Origin: Orobanche coerulescens | Lineage: Eukaryota > Streptophyta > Magnoliopsida > Lamiales > Orobanchaceae | Assembly (NCBI GenBank): GCA_033398695.1 | Contig: CM065814.1 | Coordinates: 81,300,358-81,364,357, forward strand | Reading direction: 5' to 3' | Length of the DNA stretch: 64,000 nt | In this document: positions 50,818 to 61,864 of the stretch, one piece after another | Numbering within the stretch: position 1 is the first letter of the stretch | How the letters are laid out: each line of letters begins with the position of its first letter | The notes under the pieces: model-generated | Database searches by the model: none | The model's input: the letters and a program-made list of their open reading frames with translations, nothing else | Told to the model about the DNA's origin: nothing | Translations under genes and position numbers: made by a program

Positions 50818-53800
50818 CCGAGAAACATGTCCGGTCGTGCATTACAGATTGAAAAGTCAGAGTTCGAGGGCCATAAAAGCCCCAACTCAGAAAGTTAACT
50901 TCACCATTGTCGTAGCCCTTTGACTTAGCTCTCCAACAGTGTGTAGCGCGTTGCGAGCACACCACAATTGGACGAGATATGGCTAAAATACTACAAGGTA
51001 CGTGGTTGGGTCGCGAACTATGGTCGGAAAATTCGACTTTCGGGGGGGATGAAGGGCCCTATTTGCAAAATTGCATGCATCAAAGTTGTAGCCCTCTAAA
51101 TTATATTTGCAACGCTATATATACCACTATGAGGGGACCACAAACCAATGAGATATGGCCAAAATACCGGCATGCGACCCGTTTGCCCGCTATCGAAACA
51201 CTGTTTTGGCTGAGAAACATGTCCGGTCGCGCATTATGGTCTGAAAAGTCAGAGTTCGAGAGCCATAAAGGCCCCGACTCAGAAAGTTAACTTCACCACT
51301 CTTGTTACCCTTTGACTTATCTCTCCAACGTAGTTTAGCACATTGCGAGCACACTATAATTGGACGAGATATGACTAAAATACTACAAGGTACGCGGTGG
51401 GTCGCGAGTTGCGGTTGGAAAATTTGACTTTCGGGGAGTAGGAAGGGTCCGATTTGCAAAATTGCATACAGAAAAGTCATAGACCTCTGAATTAGCTTTG
51501 CAACAGTATAGAGACCACTATATGGGGACGACAAACCAATGAGATATGGCCAAAATACCGGCATGCGACCCGTTTCCCCTTTACCGGAACACTATTTGGC
51601 CGAGAAACATGTCCGGTCGCGTATTGTGGTCCGAAAAGTCAGAGTTTGAGAGCCATAATGGCCCCGAATCAGAAAGTTAACTTCACCACTATCGTAGCCC
51701 TTTGACTTATCTCTCCAATGGAGTGTGGCACATTGCAAGTACACTATAATTGGACGAGATATGACTAAAATACTACAAGGTACGTAGTGGGTCGCGAGTT
51801 GCGGTTGGAAAATTCGACTTTAGGGGAGGAGGAAGGGCCCGATTTTCCAAATTTAATACAGCAAAGCATAGACCTATGAATTAGCTTTGCAACGGTATAT
51901 AGACCACTATGAGGGGACCACAAACCAATGAGATATAGCTAAAAATACCGGCATGCGACCCGTTTGGCCTTTAACGGAACACTGTTTTGGCCGAGAAACA
52001 TGTCCGGTGGTGCATTACAATCTGAAAATTCAGAGTTCGAGGTCCATAAAGGCCCCAACTTAGAAAGTTAACTTCACCATTGTCGTATCCCTTTCACTTA
52101 GCTCTCCAACAGTGTGTAGCAGGTTGGGAGCACACCACAATTAGACGAGATATGGCTAAAATACTACAAGGTATGCGGTGGGTCGCGAGCTGCGGTTGGA
52201 AAATTTGATTTTCGGGGAGGGGGAATTGCCTGATTTTCAAATTTGCATCCAGCAAAGTCATAGACCTATGAACTAGATTTCCAACGGTATAGAGACATCT
52301 AAGAGTGGATCACAACCCAATGATATATGGCCAAAATACTGGCATGCGACCCGTTTGTCCTTTACCGGAACACTGTTTTCGCCGGGAAACATGTCCGGTA
52401 GCGCATTATGGTCCAAAAAGTTAGAGTCTGAGGGCCATAAAGGCCTCGACTTAGAAAGTTAACTTCACCATTGTTGTAGACTTGACTTAGCTCTCCAACG
52501 GTGTGTAGCACATTGCGAGCACACCACAATTAGACGGGATATGGGTAAAATACAACTAGGTACGCGGTTGGGTCACGAACTGCGGTCGGAAAATTCGACT
52601 TTCGGGGAGGAGGAAGGGCCCGATTTACAAAATTGATGCAGCAAAGTTGTAGCTCTAAACTAGATTTGCAACACTATATAGACCACTATGACAAGAACAC
52701 AAACCAATGAGATATGGCCAAAATACCGGCATGCGACCCGTTTGCCCTTTACCGGAACACTGTTTTGGCCGAGAAACATGTTCGGTCTCGCATTATGGTC
52801 TGAAAAGTCATAGTTAGAAGGCCATAAGGGCCCCAACTCAGTAAGTTAGCTTCACCATTGTCGTAGCCCTTTGACTTAGCTCTCCAACAATGTGTAGCAC
52901 ATTGTGAGCACACCTTTATTGGATGAGATATGGCTAAAATACTACAAGGTACGCGGTGGGTCGCGAGCTGCAGTTGCAAAATTCGACTTTCGGGGAGGAG
53001 GAAGGCCCTGATTTGCAAAATTACATCCAGCAAAGTCGTAGACCTCTGAACTAGATTTCCAACGGTATAAAGACTGCTTTTAGGGGACCACAAACCAATG
53101 AGATATGGCTAAAATACCAGCATGCCACCCGTTTGCCCTTTACCGGAGCACTGTTTTGGCCGAGAAACATATTTGGTCGCATATTACGATCCAAAAAGTC
53201 AGAGTTCAAGGGCCATAAAGTCCCCGACTCAGAAAGTTAACTTCACCATTGTCGTATCCCTTTGACTTAACTTCCCAATGGTGTTTAGCACATTGCAAGC
53301 ACAGCAAAATTGGACGAGATATGACTAAAACACTACAAATTACGCGGTGGGTCGCGAGCTGCGGTCGGAAATTTAGACTTTCGGGGAGGAGGAAGGGCCC
53401 GATATGCAAAATTGCATGCAAAAAAGTCATATCCCTCTGATCTGGCTTTGCAACGATATAGAGACCACTATGATGGGGCCACAAACCAATGAGATATGGT
53501 CAAAATACCGGCATGCGACCCATTTGCCCTTTACCGGAACACTGTTTTGACCGAGAAACGTGTTCGGTCTCGCATTAAGGTCCGAAAAGTTAGAGTTAGA
53601 AGGCCATAAAGGCCACAACTCAGTAAGTTAACTTCGCCATTGTTGTAGCCCTTTGACTTAGCTCTCCAACAGTGTGTAGCCCATTGTGAGCGCACCTCAA
53701 TTGGATGAGATATGGCTAAAATTCGACTTTCGGGGAGGAGAAAGGCCCTGGTTTCAAAATTTCATCTTGCAAAGTCGTAGACCTCTGAACTATATTTCCA

Positions 53801-53950
53801 ACGGTATAGAGACTGCTATTAGGGGACCACAAACCAATGAGATATGGCCAAAATACCAGCATGCGACCCGTTTGCCCTTTACCGGAATAATGTTTTGGCC
53901 GAGAAACATATATAGTCGCACATTACGGTCCAAAAGTCAGAGTTCGAGAG
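50818..53950. repeat. Satellite array, right edge: diverged ~390 bp dimers
   Basis: Landmark spacings are 392, 390, 391, 391, 387, 391, 391 and 348, with no higher-order period. Copies differ more from one another than in the interior, and a unit near 53.7-53.9 kb is shortened by about 40 bp. The satellite stops at about 53950 at a retrotransposon fragment. Confidence 0.85.
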
Positions 53951-53971
53951 ACATTTTTGGCCGAAGGTGAA

Positions 53972-54425
53972 TTACGGCCGTAAGGAAGGTGAGATACGGC
54001 CGTAAGTGGTGTTCGTAAATTTTGGGTGTTGTCGACCAAGGGTGACTTACGGCCGTAAGGGTTGCGGCATACGGCCGTAAGTCGAGGAAGGTACGGCCGT
54101 AAGGCTTGGCCGGTTACGGCCGTACGCGGCAGGCAGGGTGCCTGGTCGTTTTCGACGAAGAGGGCTTACGCCCGTAAGTTTGGCCGGATACGGCCGTATT
54201 ATCCGAGTTACGGCCGTAAGGTGTGCGGTTACGGCCGTAAGGGTGTCGACGGATGTTTTTGACGAAGGCGGGTTACGCCCGTAACTCAGGAGCGGTTACG
54301 GCCGTAAGTCTGTCGGCAGGCTTTCGGACGAAGCCGAGTTACGGCCGTACGAGTTGGCCGGTTACGGCCGTAAGGCCGTTGACTTGGAAAGTTACGGCCG
54401 TAAGAGGGCCGAGTTACGGCCGTAA
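53972..54425. repeat. Array of about 16 TTACGGCCGTAA palindromes (third LTR copy)
   Basis: About 16 copies, two with the GCCC centre (ACGCCCGTAA), are spaced 20-40 bp apart upstream of the degraded TATA. Spacers differ from the other LTRs, while the palindromes are kept. Confidence 0.88.
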
Positions 54426-54632
54426 CTTCCGGCAGTATTTAATGACTTGGCCAGGTCATTTCTCCTCACTTTTTCATTTTTCCTTCTTCATCCAAGAGAG
54501 AGGGTTGAGAGAGAGATTTTATCATCATCAATCACTTGAGTGTGTAATCTTCATCATCTTCATTCCTTTTGGAAGCTTGGATACTCGTTATAACTCGTGT
54601 TCATCGGATCGAAGTGGTTGGATCTTCGAGAG

Positions 54633-55728
54633 GTAATTTCTTCAACACCTTGGATTTCGATTTTGTGTTGAGATATGATGTTTTGGACGTTATAATCATG
54701 TTATATGAAGGGATATGTATATGATTATGAGTTTGTATAAGGATTCATTGGATTATTGAGGGATTATTCAAGAACACTTTGAATATCGAGTTGGAATTGG
54801 GGATTTTCGATTAATTGTTGTTATAATCACGTTTTTGGATATTCATAACGGATTATTGATCGTATTGGAGATGTTTTGTCGATTTGAAACACTTCTTGGG
54901 AATTTGAAGTTGGTATTGTTGAGGTTTGATTGTAAACAATCGGAGTTTGGCCGCAGCGTGTTTGATTTAATGCCTCAATAAACTTGGTTTATTCGTATCG
55001 ACGTTTCGAGTTCGTTATATTCGTGTTTAATTCGTTATTGATCGGATTGTTGGTAATTGTATTGAATTAAGGTTGTTCGAGCGACTGGTATCTTGGTTAG
55101 GACGTTGTTCGTGGACGGACATTCTTCATCGTTGTTGAGTAAGTTAAATCTTACTCGGTTAAAAGGATACTCATTCCTTTCGTTGTTGATTGTTCATAAT
55201 CATAATTCATTCATCATAATAATAATCATTTTGAGACTTGTAATTGTCGAATAATCATTTCATTCACGAGGAATGACGGTTCCAAATCATTTCATTGGGT
55301 TATCAATCACGTCACTATTAATTTCATATCGGTGAGTCATCTTGTCCTTGTCTAATTATTATTCATTGACATTCATTATGGTCATTCTCGTTCATATGAC
55401 CTTCTGGGTTCATATTGCGTGGCCGGGTGTGGCTGTGTGGAATTTTTAGTCGGGCACACGATGGTTATGTATTGGGTTCACCGATACATTGGACCGTGCA
55501 CACGGGAAAGCGTTACACCGTGAGACTAATTAGGTACAAGGACGGTTGTGTCCGGTCATTCGTCTTGTACACTCGCACAGGACACTACGGGCGTACTATG
55601 GTACTCCTCTTCAGCGTAATTCATAATTAAGGATATTTCATAACTTCAGTAATTCATGATTGTGTAATTTCAACCCTTGAGGATTGTTGTTCTGTATAAC
55701 TGACCCCGTCTGGGGATATTGTTTTCAG
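54633..55728 (+). other. Possible intron in the truncated LTR
   Basis: The donor CGAGAG/GTAATTTC and acceptor TTGTTTTCAG/GTCATGG are 1096 nt apart. They are in the same relative positions as in the two full LTRs despite indels between them. Prediction only. Confidence 0.42.
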
Positions 55729-56094
55729 GTCATGGCAAGGCAAAGGCCCAGGGAGAGCACGATGACGGCGGGGAGTCCCAGTGATACTAGAAGGGGGCCC
55801 CAGTCCTTTCGGTCATGTATTTAGTCATTCATGTTTTCTTTATTTATTCCGCTGCAGACATTCCGTTCGAATACTCATTTCATTAAGTGTCGTGTATTTT
55901 ATCGTCACATAAGATACACACGTATTCTATATTATCCTGGGTGTGTTGTATGAAACTCCTACTCGGAGTAATTGATGTTATAATGTGGTTCGGTACTACA
56001 TTTACCCTGTGTAATTCATCCTTTTTCGTTCGCCTGGTGGGTCCCAGTCGGGGGTCCACGGCACTGTAATATCCGCCTAGTTTGGGGTGTTACA

Positions 56095-57743
56095 CGTTAT
56101 AGGTATGCTAATTAGATTAGTATACTCGAACCGACTCACCCTCGATTCATCACACGGATTTCACTCCGGGACAGTCAATGACGGAATCGAAAGGTTGTGA
56201 TAGGTATTCGTGAACCTTCGACTTGAGGATTTAGTAGGGATGTGCTTGTGACGTCAAGATTTTCATTAGAGTAGTTCGACCCTGTAAACCGGGAGGCGGG
56301 GGTCAACCTCGACGTGCATCTTGACGGGCAAGTAGCAGGTCCTACTGAATACCAAGATAGAATTCTTTCTCCCGTTAGTGAGCGGGTTATATGTCCTATG
56401 CGGTTATTGGCAGATGAGATCATAAGTCTTTGGCCAAAGCATTGGAGCTAGTTGTATTAGATACACGACAGCTCGATGATCTCGATTTGCATTAACGCAT
56501 GCATAGCGTCAAGTACAGATAGGGTTTGACTGACCGTGACTCTATAACTTGATCGGGACATTTGAAATAAGGGTTTATACGTATATTGGTATTCACGACA
56601 GAATGGTTCTTGAATGATCCCAATCATTCGTTCTCAGTTGGGGTACAGTGTAGGCCGCCAGGCTGGCTAGGTGGTGCTACTACTCTTTGGTTCCTCCTAT
56701 TGCTGACTGAGACGTACCTACCGAGTCGCGCATTAGGATTGACGATGGAATGAATTAAGCTAATTCTCTCATTATGAATATTATATATTGGATATCTCAT
56801 TTGGGACATTGGATGTCTAAATCGATTTATTGGATAAATTGATTTACGGCCTAATGAATTAAATATTTCACAGGGTGATAAATTTAATTCATGAATATAA
56901 TTATTTTTTGGAGAAATTAATTATGTTATTTTGTATTTGATATGTTTAATTAATTGGATTAATTAAACGACACAAATACATCGTAACGGAATCGGAGTTT
57001 ATCTGTTTGGACTCGCGGAAGTCCAAAACGAACCGAACTCGTCCGATTTCTAACATGGGCCGCCCTAACCCCTTCCACCCACCTTCCCATTGTCTTGTTG
57101 TTTCTTTTTATATTAAGGAACATGACTTGTGGGGCAAAAATCATATGGGATGATTTGTTTTGCATGTGAGTGGAAATAGAATAAAGAGAGGAAGACTTCT
57201 CACCTCATTCACTTGATTCACTTGATTCCAAGCAATTTTCAACGTGAGCTTTGAGAGGAAAGAGAGAAAGAAGTCATCTTCATCATCTTCTTCTTTATTC
57301 ATCAAATTCTTGATTTTTTTCTTGGAGAAAAATTGAGAAATAAAAGAGAGAGTAAGATTAAAACACTTAGAGTGTAGTAATCTTTATATATATAGCTTCA
57401 ACACTTAGCTCTAGCCGTATCCTCGGAGGATAGCAAGGTGATCGTCATTCCGGTCGTTTCTCCGGCGCGTGGCAAGTAGAGACGCGGTGCTTTCGGCGTT
57501 GGATCGTTCAAGGGCTTGAAGCGGAATAGATTCGTAGAGATCAAGCAAAGCTTGGGGAATAGCTCAAGAGAAGGTTATCCATCTAATCAACGGACTACAA
57601 GGGTGAGTTTCTATATCTCTTGTGAATTCGTTTTTGATATTCGTATATACGTAGCTCGATCGATCCTCGTAGGGATTCGGATCGAATTAATTTTCGTTTT
57701 ACCGCTTCCGCTGGGCCTTCGTTTTAGACACCGAATCCCAACA
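56095..57743 (+). repeat. 5' LTR of the copia element (first ~351 bp missing)
   Basis: 56095-56396 matches 63699-64000 with three substitutions. The LTR ends ATCCCAACA at 57743, the inverted partner of the TGTTAGGAG start seen at 63348. AT-rich stretches with TATA-like words occur at about 57108-57116 and 57384-57393, but the start site cannot be fixed. The donor-like AAGG/GTGAGTTT lies at 57603 within U5. Confidence 0.92.
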
Positions 57744-57744
57744 G

Positions 57745-57757
57745 TGGTATCGGAGCG
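57745..57757 (+). other. Primer-binding site of the copia element
   Basis: TGGTATCGGAGCG begins 1 nt after the LTR end. It matches the initiator tRNA-Met complement except A to G at position 8, and is identical to the gypsy primer site. Confidence 0.9.
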
Positions 57758-59414
57758 TAGGTCTTGCGATCGTATATACGATATTGGCATTTGGAATGCT
57801 TGATTAGATGGTGAATGATTTGGAATCATTTTAGTCATAATCGTGGTATATATTTTTACGTTCGTTGTAGTTATATTTTTCGTAAGTTTATGTCTAAATA
57901 TAAATCTTAATTTCTTGCAAATATGATTTATATTGAAGATATGAATGTTGAAAAATATTGATATTGGATATCCGGTCGAAAATCGAGCTCCGAATCGTCA
58001 GGGACGATTTTTGGACAAAGGCGAGTTCTTTGCCCGGGGTGACTCGGCCGTGTCCGGTGACACGGGCCGTGTCAGCGATCCCGAGCCGCGCCAGTGACCC
58101 GACCGTGTCGGGAGACACGGGCCGTGCCCGGCCGGCGGTGCCGAGCGTGATCGGCCATGCCAGCATGTCTGCCGGCATGCCGCGATGACTTCGGCCATGG
58201 CAGCCAATTTCGCCCGGCTCGATTTTTTCGTGTATTCTTGAAAATTAATCTCCCGCATGTTAAATTGGATTTAACATGATTAAAATGATTTATGGTATTT
58301 CATTTTATAAGGGAAATTTGATTAATTGGAATATTTATGGTCGACCGAATTATTTTGAACGTTATCATATTACCGATTGTGTGAATCGATTGGATCGGTT
58401 CGTATTGTTGATTGGATCAATGTATCTCTACGCTTTCCATTTATTTAGTATTTATTGAATGAATGCTTTTGAATGGGGATGTGGTTCGTGGACTTAGTTT
58501 TTGAATCGTTCGTTTTATTCGATTGGGTTGTAAAGGCCATTTTGAGCCTATTTATTTTACTAAAAAAATTTGTATCTAGGATGCAATTTTCAATGTAAAA
58601 TTTATATGTAATGACGAAGACCGGAGGAAGATCCATTTCGAGAAGACGAAGATCCAAGACGAAGACTTGTAATTAGATTACGGAGTTTTTGTTTTCTAGG
58701 AACGGTCTATGAACCACATGTTGGTAGCAACTAGGTTGTGAATGGTTGTTTCATATTGTATGAATGCCACAAACGCGCTTAAACGATTAATGTGCAAAGT
58801 GTAACGTTAATCGCGATAATTCTCCCACAACAAATAATTAAGTTTATAAGGTTTCAAGGTTTTCCTTCCCTCCATCGAGTTTTCGGGAAATTGAAATCCA
58901 AACCGGATGTGCTATGCTTCCGAGTTATCGGGGTAGTCGTTCGGGGAGGACGGATAAATTACCGGGAGCGCATTGGATGCCTTCGGTTGGAGCAAATTTT
59001 ATCCCTAGAAACCTGATAGGTTGCCGGATAAGATTCAATTGTGAAACTGATTTGCGTCGATGGTATAAACTTAACTTGTTCACGAACCATAGAAACCGTA
59101 TAGGTTGAGGGGAATGATCAAGGGGAAAAATAAGATCGAATCATCCATTAGATGGGTTGGTGTTGGACACCACTTTATGAAAATTAATAGACTAGAAACC
59201 TGTTCGGTTGCCCTCTATTAAGATTTATAAAGAACTCGATCACCACTATGAAGTAGAGCAACGATACTTCCGGTTTTCACATGGAAGTGTGTTATTCCGA
59301 TAAAAATAGTGGGAGCTGGGTAACAAGAATAGAAAAGACCTTAATTCTATACTCAGAACATAATATAACAAGTCACTAATTAATCTGTTATACTTAATGC
59401 AGACATAACTCAAT
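57758..59414 (+). other. Long copia leader with hairpins, no gene
   Basis: The first part is AT-rich, then a GC-rich island at about 58015-58215 holds paired hairpins. 58990-59215 has three copies of an AGAAACC...GGTTG motif. Several upstream open frames of 60-95 codons exist, but none resembles a known protein and they would burden translation from unspliced RNA. Confidence 0.75.
58048..58128 (+). promoter_or_regulatory. Paired 7-bp-stem hairpins in the copia leader (possible dimerisation or packaging signal)
   Basis: CCGTGTC-CGGT-GACACGG (58048-58065) and CCGTGTC-GGGA-GACACGG (58103-58120) have identical stems and 4-nt loops, 55 nt apart; the second loop fits GNRA. The palindrome GACACGGGCCGTGTC (58059-58073) overlaps the first. 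The position between primer site and gag is where retroelement dimerisation and packaging signals lie. The structure is seen; the function is inferred. Confidence 0.5.
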
Positions 59415-60245
59415 ATGAAAATGAATCCACTCGCAATTCTACTCGAAAAGAACACCTTAATGGGACATAACTTTGTGGATTGGCTCCGCAATCTGATGAT
59501 TGTCCTCAGTATAGAGGCACTGGGATACGTCTTGGAGACGGACATTCCGGCGCCTCCTGTGCGGACCCGAGCCAATCAGGAAGAGATTGAAAACCACGAA
59601 AAGTGGGTTAAGGATGACGTGAAAGTCCGTGCGTATATGATGGCTTCCATGTCTAATGAGCTTCAGAGAGCTCATGAGAAAATGACTTCTGCTAGGCAGA
59701 TTCTATCTCACTTAACCGAGCTTTATGGTGAGCACAGCAGAACTGCTAGATATGAGATATCCAAGCAACTGTTCGGTGTAAGGATGAAGGAAGGTGAGAA
59801 GGTTGGGGAACACGTCCTCAAAATGATATCCATGATCGAGAGATTGGAGGCTCTTGATTTTAAAATGGATACTTCTCTCCAAACCGACCTTATCCTACAG
59901 TCTCTCCCTGATTCCTTCTCACAGTTTGTTATGAACTTTAACTGCAATGAGATTGCATGTAACTTAGCTGGGCTAATGAACAAACTGGTGACCGCTCAGT
60001 CTCAGATGAAGACCCCGTGGATGAAGGAGTCTGCACTTGTGATTTCTTCTGGACTTCGAAAGTCTAAGAAGAAAAAGAAAAAGACCAAAAAGCCGACTGG
60101 ACCACAAGCTAAGGACCTTAAGGGTAAGGGCAAGGCCCCGATGGTTCCAAAGAACAAGAAGAAGAAGGATGCTTGTCTCAAGTGCGGTGAGCTGGGCCAC
60201 TGGGCTAGAGACTGTCCGATTCTTCATGGCACTTCGTGCATGTAA
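59415..60245 (+). pseudogene. copia gag with CCHC zinc knuckle
   Basis: This 276-codon frame starts MKMNPLAILLEKNTLMGHNF with the UBN2-type gag core: FVDWLRNLMIVL near residue 20, YEISKQLFGVRMKEGEKVGE at about 115-134, and LQSLPDSFSQFV at about 172-183. A lysine-rich stretch at about 215-252 is followed by the knuckle C254, C257, H262, C267 (CLKCGELGHWARDC). It would form the particle and bind RNA. The start is chosen because the ATG follows a splice-acceptor-like site and opens the conserved N-terminus. The stop comes 9 residues after the knuckle. In intact copia elements gag usually continues in frame into protease, but here protease is in a different frame, so a frameshift is likely near 60230-60300. 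It could still make a complete gag protein. Confidence 0.9.
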
Positions 60246-60300
60246 CTTTTAGTTTTGGAAACAAATTGTTCTACTACCGTATTTTCTACTTCTGATATCG

Positions 60301-60921
60301 GATTCTGGTGCTAGTTCTCATATTTGTACCGTGAATCAGGATCTGGAACAAAGTAGGAAGCTTGGAGCTGGAGAAGTTATGATCACATTCGGAAGCGGGC
60401 ATAGTGTCGAGGCGACCGACATAGGATCACTTCTTTTGGGTTTAGAATCCGGCTTTGTTTTGACTTTAGAAGATGTACTTGTTTTGCCCAAGGGGCACAA
60501 AAACATTGTATCCATTCCGGTCATGGACCGAAAAGGTTTTTCATTTTTCATTGGTGATGGTTCCTGCAAAATTTATTTTAGAAATAAACTAGTGGGTACT
60601 GCTACATTGTTAAATGGATTGTATCATCTAAATCTCAGCAACAAAGTAGTTGTGAATACTATGACTAGAAAACGTGGTAGGGATGAAACCAATCAAGTTT
60701 TGAAATGGCATGTAAGACTTGGTCATGTTGGTCAGACCAAGGTTTACAAGATGGAAAAAGATGGACTTATGGGTCCATTGGGATCAGATCCCTTTCCTAC
60801 TTGTGAATCTTGCCTTAAAGGCAAAATGACTAAGTCCCCTTCACAGGACATTTCAAAGAGTCATGATAAATCGGGATTAATCCATACCGACGTATGTGGT
60901 GCTTTGGAAGCAAAGACGTGA
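60301..60921 (+). pseudogene. copia protease and integrase zinc-finger region
   Basis: The frame opens with the protease active site DSGASSHIC at 60301 (no ATG nearby; it must once have been read through from gag). It runs through a GAG-pre-integrase region to integrase. The HHCC finger is WHVRLGHVG with CESC: histidines at about 60709 and 60724, cysteines at about 60802 and 60811. HTDVCG near 60890 supplies the first catalytic aspartate. The frame then ends at TGA (60919) after LEAKT. The same DNA read in the next frame (60896 on) continues the integrase as RDGYQYFITFTDD, so a 1-nt loss or equivalent lies at about 60910-60920. Confidence 0.87.
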
Positions 60922-61864
60922 CGGATATCAATATTTCATTACGTTTACAGATGATCATACTAGGTATGGTTATATATACTTAATGAAACATAAATCCGAG
61001 GCTTTTGAGAAATTCCAGGAATTCAAGGCCCTAGTCGAGAAACAAACTGGTAATCATATCAAAGCACTTCGGTCGGACCGAGGTGGTGAGTATATGAGTA
61101 CGGAGTTTGACGAGTTCCTTAAGGAACATGGAATAGTTTCACAACTAACACCTCCAGGTACTCCTCAGTTAAATGGTGTGTCAGAAAGAAGGAACCGGAC
61201 CTTGTTAAACATGGTCCGTTCCATGCTGGGCTATACTGACTTGCCGATTTACCTGTGGGGGTATGCACTCCTGACTGCCGCATATATCTTGAACAGATGT
61301 CCTTCTAAATCCGTTCCTAAAACTCCACATGAGATGTGGGAAGGAAGGAAACCAAGTCTTAATCATATTAGGATTTGGGGATGTCCCGCTTATGTCAAGA
61401 AGACTAAGGTGGAAAAGTTGGAAGCTAGGTCTGCGAAGGGACGTTTCATTGGATTCCCGTCTGGGAAGATGGGATATCTATTCTACATGCCCGAAGATCG
61501 AAGGATCATTGTTGCTTTACAAGCACACTTCCTGGAAGATGAGTTCATTCAGGAAGGCGGAGCAGGTAGAAGTATTTCTTTAGAAGAATACAATGAAACT
61601 CCTCGAGAGACACCTGTGCAAGAAACTGGAACCGAACTTTCTGAAACACAAGTACAACCACCTCGTAGGTCTAGTAGGGTGTCTCATTTACCTGAGAGGT
61701 ATGGGCTTGTGCACTTGGAGGAGCTGGGTCTCCATGAGGTTCCAAGTGATAGCCAAGAGACCGACCCAACAACCTATGACCAAGCGATGGTGGATGTAGA
61801 CTCCGCGAAATGGCGTGAAGCTATGGAAGCTGAGATAGACTCGATGCATGTCAATCAGGTCTAG
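60896..61864 (+). pseudogene. copia integrase core and C-terminus
   Basis: This 322-codon frame starts in the overlap with the previous piece; the true domain begins about residue 8. It has YFITFTDDHTRYGYIYLMKH, then ALRSDRGGEY with catalytic D61 and NGVSERRNRTLLNMVRSMLG with catalytic E97, 35 residues between them as in the DD35E integrases. The copia-type C-terminal region follows (WGCPAYVKK, GRFIGFPSGKMGYLFY). It ends at TAG 61862-61864 after MHVNQV. The next piece is in the same frame and begins the conserved RT N-terminus, so this stop is most simply a tryptophan codon TGG changed to TAG. Confidence 0.92.

Larger units (their letters stand above)
53951..56094 (+). mobile_element. 5'-truncated gypsy LTR, opposite orientation, related subfamily
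   Basis: This matches the reverse complement of the 17418-27949 LTRs from TTTTGGCCGAAGG onward and ends with the exact LTR terminus GGGGTGTTACA at 56094. About 450 bp of U3 is missing on the left, where it joins satellite. It has 16 palindromes (53972-54425), a weaker TATA (GCAGTATTTAATG) and the possible intron. Parts are very similar to the other LTRs (about 54620-54900) and parts are clearly diverged (about 54930-55650). No internal element sequence is present. Confidence 0.9.
57603..59402 (+). other. Possible leader intron of the copia element (contains the primer site)
   Basis: The donor ACAAGG/GTGAGTTTC is in U5. The acceptor TTATACTTAATGCAG ends at 59402, 12 nt before the gag ATG, with a branch-site-like CACTAAT about 27 nt upstream. 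The interval is 1800 nt. Spliced RNA would lack the primer site and serve only as messenger. Alternative splicing is known in plant copia elements generally, but here it is inferred from sequence. Confidence 0.45.

Noticed and set aside
1..53950. Possibility that the tandem array is rDNA spacer or telomeric repeat
   Set aside because: No rRNA gene sequence and no TTTAGGG-type repeat are seen; the unit length and HOR structure fit an independent satellite.
57958..58258. Overlapping 76-94 codon frames in the GC-rich island of the copia leader
   Set aside because: GC-rich DNA has few stops. The frames overlap on both strands with no recognisable domain; hairpin structure explains the region better.
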